64,000 nt of DNA from Gammaproteobacteria bacterium (GTDB lineage: Bacteria; Pseudomonadota; Gammaproteobacteria; Steroidobacterales; Steroidobacteraceae): NCBI GenBank assembly GCA_028293725.1, contig JAQGOE010000239.1:12773-76772 (forward strand). The letters run 5' to 3'. A program made the translations under genes and the position numbers. Position 1 is the first letter of the stretch; every line of letters begins with the position of its first letter. This document shows positions 26,854 through 34,808 of this stretch, one piece after another. The notes under the pieces are model-generated. The model made no database searches, was not told where the DNA came from, and saw nothing but the letters and a program-made list of their open reading frames with translations.

Positions 26854-27141
26854 TCACGGTGCCTCGTTCCCGCAGACGGACGTCGGCCACCTCGACGCGG
26901 GACTCGCGTGTCCCTTACAACCGAGTACTTCAGACCCTGACTCATGGAATGAGGCATTGCAACACCCGGCGAGTTTTCTCGACACCCGTGCGACCTCTCG
27001 GCGGCGTACTCGCCAGATAATCCGATCGATCATGAGCGTCAATCCAACTTTACCGCGGCTCGCGTGCATCCGCAACGCTTCGAGGCAGCCGGTAGCGGTC
27101 GGCTCAATGAGGTCGAGAGCGGCTGTTGTCTCGGTGAACAT
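26854..27141 (-). CDS. Small unknown ORF overlapping the next remnant
   Basis: 95 residues starting MFTETTAALDLIEPTATG, with a basic helical middle (KVGLTLMIDRIIWRVRRREVARVSR). Its ATG overlaps the end of the 27104-27448 remnant by 38 bases, which could be coupling or chance. No family recognised, and the C-terminal half looks random. Kept as a low-confidence gene. Confidence 0.25.
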   Translation of the reverse strand: MFTETTAALDLIEPTATGCLEALRMHASRGKVGLTLMIDRIIWRVRRREVARVSRKLAGCCNASFHESGSEVLGCKGHASPASRWPTSVCGNEAP

Positions 27142-27448
27142 ACGTCAGCAGTCTCTCGAGTTCGCGAAGATCCATGTCGAGCTTGCCGTCGAGTGCCTTG
27201 TTGAGGCTCTCGGCAACATTGACCCCGAGCTCGAAGTTTCGACGGCGGAGGGCGCCAGCTGCGACGCATGCGAAAGAGAGTGTTTGGCGCAGTGCAATCA
27301 ATAGAGCACGAACCAACGTTGCGACCGCCGCGTCGGTGACGTTCGGGTCGTACGCGACGATTGACGGCTGTAGTGGCTCGGGTTTTCACTCGGTGCCTTT
27401 GCGGGTCGATGGGCGTGTGCGTTTCGCGCTAAGATTCTTTGCAGCCAT
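27104..27448 (-). pseudogene. Small unknown gene split by an in-frame TGA
   Basis: From the ATG at 27448 the frame reads MAAKNLSAKRTRPSTRKGTE, stops at 27386-27388, and continues in the same frame KPEPLQPSIVAYDPNVTDAA, then ALLIALRQTLSFACVAAGAL, NVAESLNKALDGKLDMDLRE to 27104. The second part is a plausible helical protein of about 90 residues that lacks a good start of its own. It is either one gene of about 114 residues broken by a nonsense mutation, or a short ORF followed by a gene with an unseen start. Function unknown. Confidence 0.4.
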
Positions 27449-27527
27449 GATGGGTACTCGTGTTAGTACTTGTCGGGTTAGGTGCTCGTCGCGGGTGCAA
27501 CCGCGGCGAGCGCCGTTTCTTAGAGCT

Positions 27528-27675
27528 AACAGGTGCGAGGAACCGACTCTCCTGTTGCTCAACGAGAACCGGATCAGTATAGGGAGAAGAATCCGGTTAC
27601 GTAATCTCCCATTATTGGTGATTTGGCATAGAAACTCGCGGGCTCGCAGGCGTACTAACATGGCGCGTCGCGGAT
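27528..27675. repeat. ORF6N-associated flanking repeat, copy 2
   Basis: Matches copy 1 from AACAGGTGCGAGGAACCGAC onward, including CAGTATAGGGAGAAGA, CCGGTTACGTAATC and GCGTACTAACAT. No intact ORF6N gene lies directly downstream on the minus strand here; the 27104-27448 remnant occupies that position. Confidence 0.85.
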
Positions 27676-27875
27676 ATCGGGAGCTGGAAGCGTTGCCGGT
27701 ATAGGTGCAATCCCGTTCATGCTACCGGGACATTATCGCGCCGTGCTCGCTGAAGGCGTAGGGTGGGAAACACGGGTTGCTATGGGTCGCAACTTGCGAC
27801 CAGTTAAGGGCTTCGACTGCGCTGACACGGCGCGTTGGATCAACCGCCCGCGGTTCGCCACCCATCCGGCGGGTA

Positions 27876-28424
27876 CTACAACTTCTTCTCTAGATCCGCG
27901 GTGAACCCAATGCCGCGGCGCTTGGTCCCCGGAGGGTTCATGAGCTCGCGGATAGCATTGAGGATGCCAACGATGGCCTGGTCGTGGGTCTGGAGCCTAC
28001 GTTCGAGCTGATCGAGCTTTTGGGTAAGTTCTTCGTTGGAGGCGAGCGCCTCACGTAGTTTGACGAAGGCGCGCACGACATAGACGCTCATCTCGACGGC
28101 GCGCGGACTGTTGAGGACGGTGGCGGCCATGATCGCGCCATGCTCGGTGAAGACGAGCGGCAGCTTGCGACGACCGCCGCGGCCGGGTTTTGATGTGGCA
28201 TTTTGCAACATCAAAGCCGCGTACTCAGTGGTGCTGAGCTGAAACATGAAATCCTCGGGAAATCGCTCGAGGTTGCGACGGACCTGCTGGTTCAGCCGCG
28301 CGGTGCTGACTCCGTAAAGTGTGGCGAGCTCGGCATCGAGCAGCAGCTTGTGTCCGCGAAAGATGAGGATCGACTGCGCGATGTGATCAACCGGCACGGG
28401 CGCGGTGCGTTGAATCTTGGCCAC
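27876..28424 (-). CDS. ORF6N domain protein, copy B
   Basis: 182 residues from a GTG at 28424 preceded by AAAGGGGAAACC; the first residues VAKIQRTAPVPVDHIAQSIL align with copy A. The ORF6N blocks are all present: LLLDAELATLYGVSTARLNQ, FPEDFMFQL, PLVFTEHGAIMAATVL, AVEMSVYVVRAFVKLREAL, then a coiled tail (LDQLERRLQTHDQAIVG). Residues 71-79 (LMLQNATSK) are encoded by a near-perfect palindrome centred exactly on codon 75, as in copy A but with a different sequence. Leader and 3' flank are shared with other copies. It would bind DNA or RNA; no phage genes surround it. Confidence 0.85.
   Translation of the reverse strand: MAKIQRTAPVPVDHIAQSILIFRGHKLLLDAELATLYGVSTARLNQQVRRNLERFPEDFMFQLSTTEYAALMLQNATSKPGRGGRRKLPLVFTEHGAIMAATVLNSPRAVEMSVYVVRAFVKLREALASNEELTQKLDQLERRLQTHDQAIVGILNAIRELMNPPGTKRRGIGFTADLEKKL
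28189..28215. repeat. Palindrome inside ORF6N copy B
   Basis: Arms TTTGATGTGGCA and TGCAACATCAAA around TTT, 11 of 12 pairs. The centre, 28202, is the first base of codon 75. Sequence unrelated to the palindromes of copies A and D. Confidence 0.9.
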
Positions 28425-28534
28425 GGTTTCCCCTTTTTTTTGCCGCGTGCTCTTCAGCGGTCCTGCTGAGCGAGCACGGTATCGGTGACCTGCATGACGA
28501 AGCGCTGCTGGCCGAGCGCCGAGACCGGGATGCG

Positions 28535-28650
28535 TCAACGAGAACCGGGTCAGTATAGGGAGAAGAATCCGGTTACGTAATCGTCCATTACTCGTGATTT
28601 GACGTAGAAACTCGCGGGTTCTCCGGCGTACTAACATTGCGCGTTGCAGA
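28535..28650. repeat. ORF6N-associated flanking repeat, copy 3
   Basis: About 115 bp matching copies 1 and 2 (CAGTATAGGGAGAAGA, CCGGTTACGTAATC, GTCCATTACT, GCGTACTAACAT), about 110 bases upstream of copy B's start. The stretch between (28425-28525) is also similar to the leader of copy A. Confidence 0.85.
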
Positions 28651-28894
28651 CATCCGGCGCTAGAAGCGGGCTGCGGCTAACTCCGGCCAGTTGACCGCCG
28701 AGAAAAGCTGGCTGCAAACGGTCGCTGGTATCTTGCGGTAGGCTAGGCGGGCCAGCGAATCGACCCGGCAACCTTTTAGGTCAAATCATGCAATAGAGGG
28801 TGCTACCCCCATTTCGGTCACTAGTACTCAGCTCCTTAGCGTTGCTCTTTGGGTGCACGCCGCTAGGCTCTGATTTACACATGTTGCGGCAACA

Positions 28895-29107
28895 ATGAGC
28901 CCAACTACACCCGGCGACGTTCTTTTTCCTTGTCCATGCTGCGGCTCCGGAGAGCTTACAGAGCCGGGAGCTTACGAGATTTGCTCCGTGTGTGGATGGG
29001 AGGACGACCCCATTCAATCGAATGATCCAAACTACGCGGGCGGCGCCAACAAGACCAGCCTGAATCAGGCGAGGCGCGCGAGGGTGGCCGGTGATTACTA
29101 TGAGTGA
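28895..29107 (+). CDS. Cysteine-rich CPCC domain protein
   Basis: 70 residues with the CPCC-family zinc-ribbon layout: FPCPCCGSGELTEPGAYEIC, then VCGWEDDPIQ and DPNYAGGANKTSLNQAR. The four Cys pairs would bind zinc. Such small proteins are found scattered in accessory islands, often beside toxin-immunity genes, but their role is unknown. Its stop overlaps the next gene's start by 8 bases, so the two are coupled. Confidence 0.75.
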   Translation: MSPTTPGDVLFPCPCCGSGELTEPGAYEICSVCGWEDDPIQSNDPNYAGGANKTSLNQARRARVAGDYYE

Positions 29108-29444
29108 GCGCTACACTGTAAGACTCGCTGCTCGGAATGAAGGACTAGAATATCGCAACGAGTTTGATGTTTATCGATTCAATCTGAAATTGTCCCAAGG
29201 AAGATGGATCGTCTATTTGCCAGGATCGAAGGGTGAGCAGTTCGTGACGCATGAGTTGACCGATCAAGAGCGAAACACCATTCTTCCTCGGATTGAAAAA
29301 TATCTGACAAGCAGAAGATACTTTGGTTTTATAGGTCGCGTGTACCCTGTGACATTCGAGCAGGAAGGAGAAGTCTCGCCTGAGATTGAGGAGAGTCGAC
29401 GGCGAGCAGCGAAATTCTGGAAGGAGCGGAGCAAGCGAGGGTAG
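29100..29444 (+). CDS. Hypothetical protein coupled to the CPCC gene
   Basis: 114 residues from the ATG at 29100 (a GTG nine bases earlier is possible). Beta-rich start (YTVRLAARNEGLEYRNEFDV, KLSQGRWIVYLPG) and charged helical end. No family recognised. The overlap with the CPCC gene and lower GC suggest a two-gene accessory module, possibly immunity genes without their toxin. Confidence 0.55.
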   Translation: MSERYTVRLAARNEGLEYRNEFDVYRFNLKLSQGRWIVYLPGSKGEQFVTHELTDQERNTILPRIEKYLTSRRYFGFIGRVYPVTFEQEGEVSPEIEESRRRAAKFWKERSKRG

Positions 29445-29547
29445 AACCCGCTGCAGCGGGAGTATTAAGAGGTGCTGCGCCGAGTGCCGGAGCGTGCCTA
29501 CCTTGCTGGAACTGGGGCGTGTTAGCACTATTTGATATGATGCCGGC

Positions 29548-30039
29548 ATGCCGCTTACCAGCACCACCCCTGCAAGCGATCTCAACCGGTTTATCGCCCG
29601 ATACACGCCCAACATCGTGAAGCTCGCGCGCGGGGCTCTTGCGCGCATGCGTAAGCGTCTCCCCACCGCGCATCAGCTCGTCTACGACAACTATAACACC
29701 TGCGCCATTGGCTTCAGCCCCACCGAACGCGCGTCGGACGTCGTCTTCTCCATTGCGCTGTACCCCCAACGAGTGAGTCTGTTCTTCCTGCAGGCAATGA
29801 AGTCGAATCTGCAGGACCCGCAGAAACTTTTGCAAGGCAGCGGCAGTCTCGTTCGTTTCATTCCGCTCGATTCGCCGGCGCAGATCGACAGTGCAGCCGT
29901 GCAACGACTGATGAAGCAGGCACTGATTGCAGCTAAAGTACCCCTCAGCCGCACTGGTAAGGGCAAGCTGATCATCAAGTCGATTTCAGCCGCACAACGT
30001 CCACGCCGTCCGGCACTCGCAAAGCCCTCGCGTAACTAG
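29548..30039 (+). CDS. DUF1801 domain protein
   Basis: 163 residues. VYDNYNTCAIGFSPTE, FSIALYPQRVSLFFL, LLQGSGSLVRFIPLDSPAQ and the helix IDSAAVQRLMKQAL match the DUF1801 (YdhG-like, frataxin-fold-related) family of small cytosolic proteins, whose function is unsettled. A basic tail of about 20 residues is extra. Its codon use is like the chromosomal genes, so it may be native DNA between accessory pieces. Confidence 0.7.
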   Translation: MPLTSTTPASDLNRFIARYTPNIVKLARGALARMRKRLPTAHQLVYDNYNTCAIGFSPTERASDVVFSIALYPQRVSLFFLQAMKSNLQDPQKLLQGSGSLVRFIPLDSPAQIDSAAVQRLMKQALIAAKVPLSRTGKGKLIIKSISAAQRPRRPALAKPSRN

Positions 30040-30213
30040 GGTCTGTTCATTTGAACTTGCGCCTTTCGTGAAACGCGCGGCCGAGAGACTCGAGCGACTG
30101 ATTGCGGCGCGGAATCTGGTGGATTCCTCGCCCGAGCTACTCGCGTGTCACGTTCTCTTTGAGACACGACCCATAGATCAATCACCTGCGGTTCACCGCC
30201 CATCCGGCGGGCG

Positions 30214-30580
30214 CTACGACTTTTTCTCGAGATCGGCGGTGAATCCGATGGGCCGGCGCTTCGGCGGCGTCGGGTGCATCAGCTCGCGGATCGCCGAGAG
30301 GATGGCGCCGATAGCGCGATCGTGCTCGGCGAGTTTTTTATCCAGTCGCGTCTCAAGCTGCGCGAAACGACGCCCAGTTTGAGCTCAGTAGCTCTCGCAG
30401 GTGCACGGAGGCTCGCACCACGTAAACGCTTATCTCCACCGCTCGGGGGCTGTTCAGGATGGTGGCGGCCATGGTGGCGCCGTGCTCCGTGAAGGCGTAG
30501 GGCAGGTACTTGCGATGCCGTCCGCGGCCAGTCTCTAAGGTCGCAATTTGCGACCTTAGAGACGCCAGTTCGGGATGCCT
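30214..30580 (-). pseudogene. ORF6N remnant, copy D
   Basis: Minus strand. The 3' 50 codons are nearly identical to copy A. The segment RHPELASLRSQIATLETGRG, then KYLPYAFTEHGATMAATIL and AVEISVYVVRASVHLRELLSS is clear ORF6N. A TAG precedes RHPEL, so the N-terminal 60 residues are lost, and about 7 bases are missing near 30375 relative to copy A, shifting the frame. The palindrome at LRSQIATLE is still perfect. The 3' flank (30178-30213) resembles that of copy B. Confidence 0.8.
30531..30563. repeat. Palindrome inside ORF6N remnant D
   Basis: Perfect 16-bp arms GTCTCTAAGGTCGCAA and TTGCGACCTTAGAGAC around one T at 30547. The centre is again the first base of the codon after the conserved Gln. 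Confidence 0.95.
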
Positions 30581-30688
30581 CTACTTTCCGCTCTTGATGT
30601 GAAGTCTGCTCCATCAGACTTGATTCACGCCCCGAGTCCCCCCACGTTGACTGCTCAAAATCCGCCCACCTAGCCGGCAGGTACCCCA

Positions 30689-30931
30689 CTGAGAGCCTCA
30701 GTCCGCGCGATCGCAATCGTCCTGGCACTCATTATCACAGTGCTAACCGCCGTCGGCGGCATCCGCTGGGCTAAACGCCACTCAACCGGCGCCCAACTCC
30801 TCGCCAGCGCCAAGATTATGGTCCTGGGAGTGGGCGTGCCAATTGTAAATCCGCCCCAACAAGGAATCGAGGAGGCCCGCGAGGACAAAGACAAGAAGGG
30901 CTCGGAGTCCGGAGACCCGCCCGCAGCGTGA
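30689..30931 (+). CDS. Small membrane protein, unusual or uncertain start
   Basis: About 80 residues if started at CTG 30689 behind GGCAGGT. One helix (RAIAIVLALIITVLTAVGGI), a second hydrophobic stretch (AKIMVLGVGVPIVN) and an acidic/basic tail (EEAREDKDKKGSESGDPP). The frame is closed upstream by TAG, and the only other start, GTG 30740, would remove most of the first helix. Looks coding by composition; family not recognised. Confidence 0.4.
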   Translation: MRASVRAIAIVLALIITVLTAVGGIRWAKRHSTGAQLLASAKIMVLGVGVPIVNPPQQGIEEAREDKDKKGSESGDPPAA

Positions 30932-31021
30932 TTGCAGGACTGGGAGCACCCCGCTCCCCGGCGAGGTCCAACCGCGCGGGGCATGTCAGCCAACCGCGCG
31001 GTGGGCCATCAGCATTCGTAC

Positions 31022-31372
31022 TCAACTCCGCGACTGATGATGAGTTTGCGCCTCGTAGATCTCAGTCAGTTGCTGTGAGCTGACCTTTGCAACGGCGTTG
31101 GTCACCGCTCGGTCCACGCACTTGTGGAATTGCTGGAGCCGCGCAAGGCTTTCTGCTTCATCATTTTCGCAGGCCTCGCGGGCGGCTCTCTGGATTCGGT
31201 TGTATAGGGTGCTCGCATCCCGAGGTTGCGATAGGTTCAGATCTGAGTAACGCACGACGACGTTCCTGGGCTCTTCGTAATCCGAAGCGGCCCACGCGTG
31301 GTTTACAGTCAGGCCGGTGGCGAGTGTCGCCGTTGCAAGGAGGGCGCAATGTTTTGCGATGATCGATTTCAT
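31022..31372 (-). CDS. UrcA family protein (second copy)
   Basis: 116 residues with a signal peptide ending near AWA. VVVRYSDLNLSQPRDASTLY, then a helix with EACENDEAES and HKCVDRAVTNAVAKV hold the two UrcA cysteines. Distinct from the 20554 copy except for the core motif. Function unknown; probably periplasmic. Confidence 0.8.
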   Translation of the reverse strand: MKSIIAKHCALLATATLATGLTVNHAWAASDYEEPRNVVVRYSDLNLSQPRDASTLYNRIQRAAREACENDEAESLARLQQFHKCVDRAVTNAVAKVSSQQLTEIYEAQTHHQSRS

Positions 31373-31485
31373 GATGGCTCCTGCTTTGAGGGGGCTTGCG
31401 GTTTGGCGCTTGCGTTCCGTGTACGCGTGGATAGACGCGGGGCCCCGCGGGAGCGTTTGAACGGTTCGTCGCGTAGAATGGCGCG

Positions 31486-31806
31486 ATGAAACGCAAAAAA
31501 GCCGTTGAGCTCGAACCGCTCAGGCGCCGGATTGGAAGCCTCGACTCGAGCAGCATCGATCAGCTCTACGGGCTCGAGCCCGTCTACGAGCCCGGAACTG
31601 GGCCGTCCGGGCGGTTGCTGCCCGAGGAATTCGTGCCGGTCCAATGTCCCTATTGCGGCGAAAGGCTGGAAACACGCGTCGACCTGACGGCCGACGAGCC
31701 CGCTTATATTGAAGACTGCCAGGTCTGTTGCCGCCCTATCGAATTCGGCATCGAGCGCGACGAGCAGGGCGCATTGCTGGCTGTAAGTGTGAGGCGCTTG
31801 GACTAA
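31486..31806 (+). CDS. CPXCG-motif cysteine-rich protein
   Basis: 106 residues. CPYCGERLETRVDL and later DCQVCCRPIEFGI form a zinc-ribbon-like pair, the CPXCG family found across gammaproteobacteria, where it is about 60 residues. Here a 45-residue N-terminal extension precedes it. Seven bases before the DUF2868 gene. Confidence 0.8.
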   Translation: MKRKKAVELEPLRRRIGSLDSSSIDQLYGLEPVYEPGTGPSGRLLPEEFVPVQCPYCGERLETRVDLTADEPAYIEDCQVCCRPIEFGIERDEQGALLAVSVRRLD

Positions 31807-31812
31807 AGGACT

Positions 31813-32979
31813 GTGCAAGAACGCGCGCTGCGCCAGGTCCTGCTGATCCAGGCGATCGAAGAGACCGATCGCATAGGCGAAGCGTTGCCCCTGGCCGAGC
31901 GTACGGAAGCGACCCGAGCCGTGGCAGGCAACAACATGTCCGCCGTCGAAACGCAGCCTGAAGCGCAACTGTCGTCGGCGACTGAGTGGTTTCTGCTACG
32001 TCGTGCGGAATTGCTGCTGCGCTCGTTGCGAGAGCGATCCCCCGGGATCGACTACGTGCTCACGGTTGCCGGCGGCGCCACCTCCCTGGATCGAGGCATG
32101 CTCATACTCTCCTTTGCAGTGGGCGTGCTGCTGTCCTTTCTCGATGGCAACCGGGGCATCAACATCTTCGCGCTGCCTCTGGTGATGCTCATCGCTTGGA
32201 ACCTGCTGGTGTACGTTTCGATGTTGAGACGGTGGCGCAAGAAAAGCAGCGACGCTGCGCCCGCCACGGCGCCTGGTGTCGCGAGCTCCAGCGCAGGCGC
32301 TTCGAAGGCCACGTCCGATCCCTCGAAAGTCGTCTCCGTCGCGGATAGCGCCGGTTCCCGCCCGCCGCGCCTCTCTCTGTTCGCCGGCTTCTACTCCCGC
32401 TGGGCCCGCAGTCGCATCGACAAACTGTTGGGTCACTCAACACACTTCAATGCGCCGCTGGCCCCCGGCTTACGCCGGTTTGCCGGCGACTGGTGGGAAG
32501 TCGCGCGGCCACTGTTTGCCATGAAGGCGCGCCGGCTGCTCCATCTGTCCGCCGTGGTGGTGGCGTTGGGTTTGATAGTGGGCTACTACCTGCGGGGCTT
32601 TATCCTGCGCTCGGCCGCCGGCTGGGAGGGCGGTGACCTCATCGGTCCCGGAAGCGCGCGCACTTTGCTGACCGTGTTGTATGGCCCCGCATCGCTACTC
32701 TCCGGAATCCCGATCCCCGCAGCGGACGAGATCGAAAGACTGCGGTTGACAGCTGCGTCGGGCGGTGGCGGTGATGCCGCACCCTGGATTCACCTCATCG
32801 CGTGGACTGCGGGGCTATATATCGTGCTCCCCCGCGTGCTCGCCGCCTTGTCTACGTCATTCAGCCTATGGCGGCTATCGCGGCGCCTGGTATTGCCGCC
32901 GGGCGCTGTTGGATACGTTCGTACACTGTTTGCTGCTGAAAAAGTACAACCTGGAAATGGAGAACCGCATGACCTTTAA
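31813..32979 (+). CDS. DUF2868 membrane protein, apparently short at the C-terminus
   Basis: 388 residues from a GTG. ALRQVLLIQAIEETD, FLLRRAELLLRSL, then two-helix hairpin (RGMLILSFAVGVLLSFLDG, INIFALPLVMLIAWNLLVYV), a polar linker, and a second membrane region (LHLSAVVVALGLIVGYYLRG, WIHLIAWTAGLYIVLPRVLAAL) match DUF2868. Known members go on for roughly 80 more residues and are followed by a DUF3482 GTPase gene; here the protein ends soon after VGYVRTLF and the next gene is a DUF885 lipoprotein. This suggests an old deletion joint. Confidence 0.7.
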   Translation: MQERALRQVLLIQAIEETDRIGEALPLAERTEATRAVAGNNMSAVETQPEAQLSSATEWFLLRRAELLLRSLRERSPGIDYVLTVAGGATSLDRGMLILSFAVGVLLSFLDGNRGINIFALPLVMLIAWNLLVYVSMLRRWRKKSSDAAPATAPGVASSSAGASKATSDPSKVVSVADSAGSRPPRLSLFAGFYSRWARSRIDKLLGHSTHFNAPLAPGLRRFAGDWWEVARPLFAMKARRLLHLSAVVVALGLIVGYYLRGFILRSAAGWEGGDLIGPGSARTLLTVLYGPASLLSGIPIPAADEIERLRLTAASGGGGDAAPWIHLIAWTAGLYIVLPRVLAALSTSFSLWRLSRRLVLPPGAVGYVRTLFAAEKVQPGNGEPHDL

Positions 32980-34756
32980 GATTGCCGGCGCGCGCTTGCT
33001 GTGCTTCGCGCTCGTCGCCACGGCTGTGGTGGCTTGTGGCCGCCAGTCCGCTCCCGTGACCCCTCCCGCGCCCCCGCCGGATCCACACGCGGCCGCGCAG
33101 GCGGCCTGGACGCAGTATGCCGCGCGTTTCATCGAGGATTATTTCAAGACGGATCCTTTCTTCGCGGTACAGAGCGGACGTCATGAGTTCGACGGTCAGA
33201 TGACTGACCTGAGCGCGGACGGCATTGCGAAAAAGGTCGAATGGTTGAACAAGACGCGGGGCGAGGCCTCGGGTTTTGACCCCGCTGCCCTGACACCGGA
33301 GCAGAGCTTCGAGCGCGAATACGTGTTGCACGTCATCGACGGCGATCTGTTCTGGAGAGACCGGGCCCGCGCGCCGTTCACGAATCCCGCGTGGTACGTC
33401 AACCAGATGGATCCCGAGGTCTATCTGAGCCGCGACTATGCCCCGCTCGATAAGCGTCTGAAGGGGTATCTCGGGTACGCACACGGCATCCCACAGATTG
33501 CCACCGATATTCGCGCGAACCTGAAGATGCCGATCCCGAAGCCCCTGCTCGAGCGCGGTATCGACGCGTTCAGTGGGTTCGCGCAGTTCTATCGCAAAGA
33601 CGTGTCCAAGGTGTTCGCCTCGGTGCAGGACCCGGAGGCACAGAAGGAACTTGCCGCCGCCGATACCGCCGCGGCGCAAGCCATGGACGAACTCAAATCG
33701 TGGCTCGTGTCGCAACGGAAAACCGCGACCGATGCGTTTGCCCTGGGCGAGCCGTTGTTTCATGAAATGCTGAAGGCCACCGAGCAGGTCGATATGCCGA
33801 CGGCTGACCTCGCAGCAATCGGTCGCGCGGATCTGGAGCGCAATACTCAGGCACTCAAGGATGCGTGCGCGAAGCTCCTGCCGAAAGGTACGTTGCAGGC
33901 GTGCGTCGAGAAGATGAGCTCACACAAACCGAAGGGCGGCGCTGTCGACGCCGCGCGTGCGCAACTCACCGACCTGAGGGCTTTCATTGTCGCGAAGCAG
34001 ATCGTCACGATCCCGAGCGATGAGCAGGCCCTCGTGGCAGAAGCCCCGCCGTACAACCGTGGTAACTTCGCCTACATCAACATTCCGGGACCTTACGACA
34101 AAGGTGTGGCCTCGACCTATAACATCTCCCCTCCCGATCCGTCCTGGTCGGCGAAGGAACGTGCCCAGTACATTCCCGGCACCGCCAAACTGTTGTTTAC
34201 GAGCGTGCACGAGGTCTGGCCGGGACACTTTCAGCAATTCCTCCATGCAAACCGCAATCCTTCGAAAATCGCGGGGCTCTGGGTCGGCTATGCCTACGCG
34301 GAAGGCTGGGCTCACTACTGCGAGGAGATGATGTGGGATGAGGGTCTGGGCAACGGTGATGCCGAGACGCACGTGGGTCAGCTTACCGATGCTCTGCTGC
34401 GCGATGCGCGGTTCCTATCGGCCATCGGGCTGCACACGCAGGGAATGACGTTGGCCGAATCGGAAAAGCTGTTTCGTGAGAGTGCCTTCGCCGACCCCGG
34501 TAATTCGCGGCAGCAAGCCGCGCGCGGCACTTACGATCCGGCGTACCTCAACTACACACTCGGCAAACTCATGATCCGCAAATTGCGCGCCGACTGGGTC
34601 GCCAAACAGGCGGGGGGCGCGACAGCGAGCTCCTCCGCGCCGGCAGATCAGATGAAATACTGGCAGGCGTTTCACGACAAGTTCCTGTCATACGGTGGCC
34701 CGCCGATTCCACTCGTACGCAAGTACATGTTGGGCGAGGGCGGCTCGCTGTTCTGA
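32969..34756 (+). CDS. DUF885 family lipoprotein, probable metallopeptidase
   Basis: 595 residues from the ATG at 32969, which has GGAG 8 bases ahead; it overlaps the DUF2868 gene by 11 bases. The signal peptide ends in VVAC, a lipobox, followed by a Pro-rich linker. SVHEVWPGHFQQFLHAN contains the HExxxGH-type metal site, and GWAHYCEEMMWDEGLG supplies the downstream Glu cluster of DUF885 peptidases. PAYLNYTLGKLMIRKLR is the family's C-terminal signature. Likely an envelope dipeptidase or carboxypeptidase; substrate unknown. Confidence 0.85.
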   Translation: MTFKIAGARLLCFALVATAVVACGRQSAPVTPPAPPPDPHAAAQAAWTQYAARFIEDYFKTDPFFAVQSGRHEFDGQMTDLSADGIAKKVEWLNKTRGEASGFDPAALTPEQSFEREYVLHVIDGDLFWRDRARAPFTNPAWYVNQMDPEVYLSRDYAPLDKRLKGYLGYAHGIPQIATDIRANLKMPIPKPLLERGIDAFSGFAQFYRKDVSKVFASVQDPEAQKELAAADTAAAQAMDELKSWLVSQRKTATDAFALGEPLFHEMLKATEQVDMPTADLAAIGRADLERNTQALKDACAKLLPKGTLQACVEKMSSHKPKGGAVDAARAQLTDLRAFIVAKQIVTIPSDEQALVAEAPPYNRGNFAYINIPGPYDKGVASTYNISPPDPSWSAKERAQYIPGTAKLLFTSVHEVWPGHFQQFLHANRNPSKIAGLWVGYAYAEGWAHYCEEMMWDEGLGNGDAETHVGQLTDALLRDARFLSAIGLHTQGMTLAESEKLFRESAFADPGNSRQQAARGTYDPAYLNYTLGKLMIRKLRADWVAKQAGGATASSSAPADQMKYWQAFHDKFLSYGGPPIPLVRKYMLGEGGSLF

Positions 34757-34773
34757 CGTCGCCACGTCCGATC

Positions 34774-34800
34774 GAGCCCGCCGCCCAGGCCGGCGGGCTC
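34774..34800. terminator. Bidirectional terminator hairpin
   Basis: Perfect 10-bp stem GAGCCCGCCG/CGGCGGGCTC with a 7-nt loop, between the ends of the DUF885 gene and convergent creD. Confidence 0.6.
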
Positions 34801-34808
34801 TTCGGACG

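Noticed and set aside
24919..28637. A repeated minus-strand peptide (starting MLVR, with NGRLRNR and LLPIL) in all three flanking repeats
   Set aside because: The three copies differ at first, second and third codon positions alike, have no ribosome site and continue into unrelated sequence, so DNA-level conservation explains the similarity better than coding.
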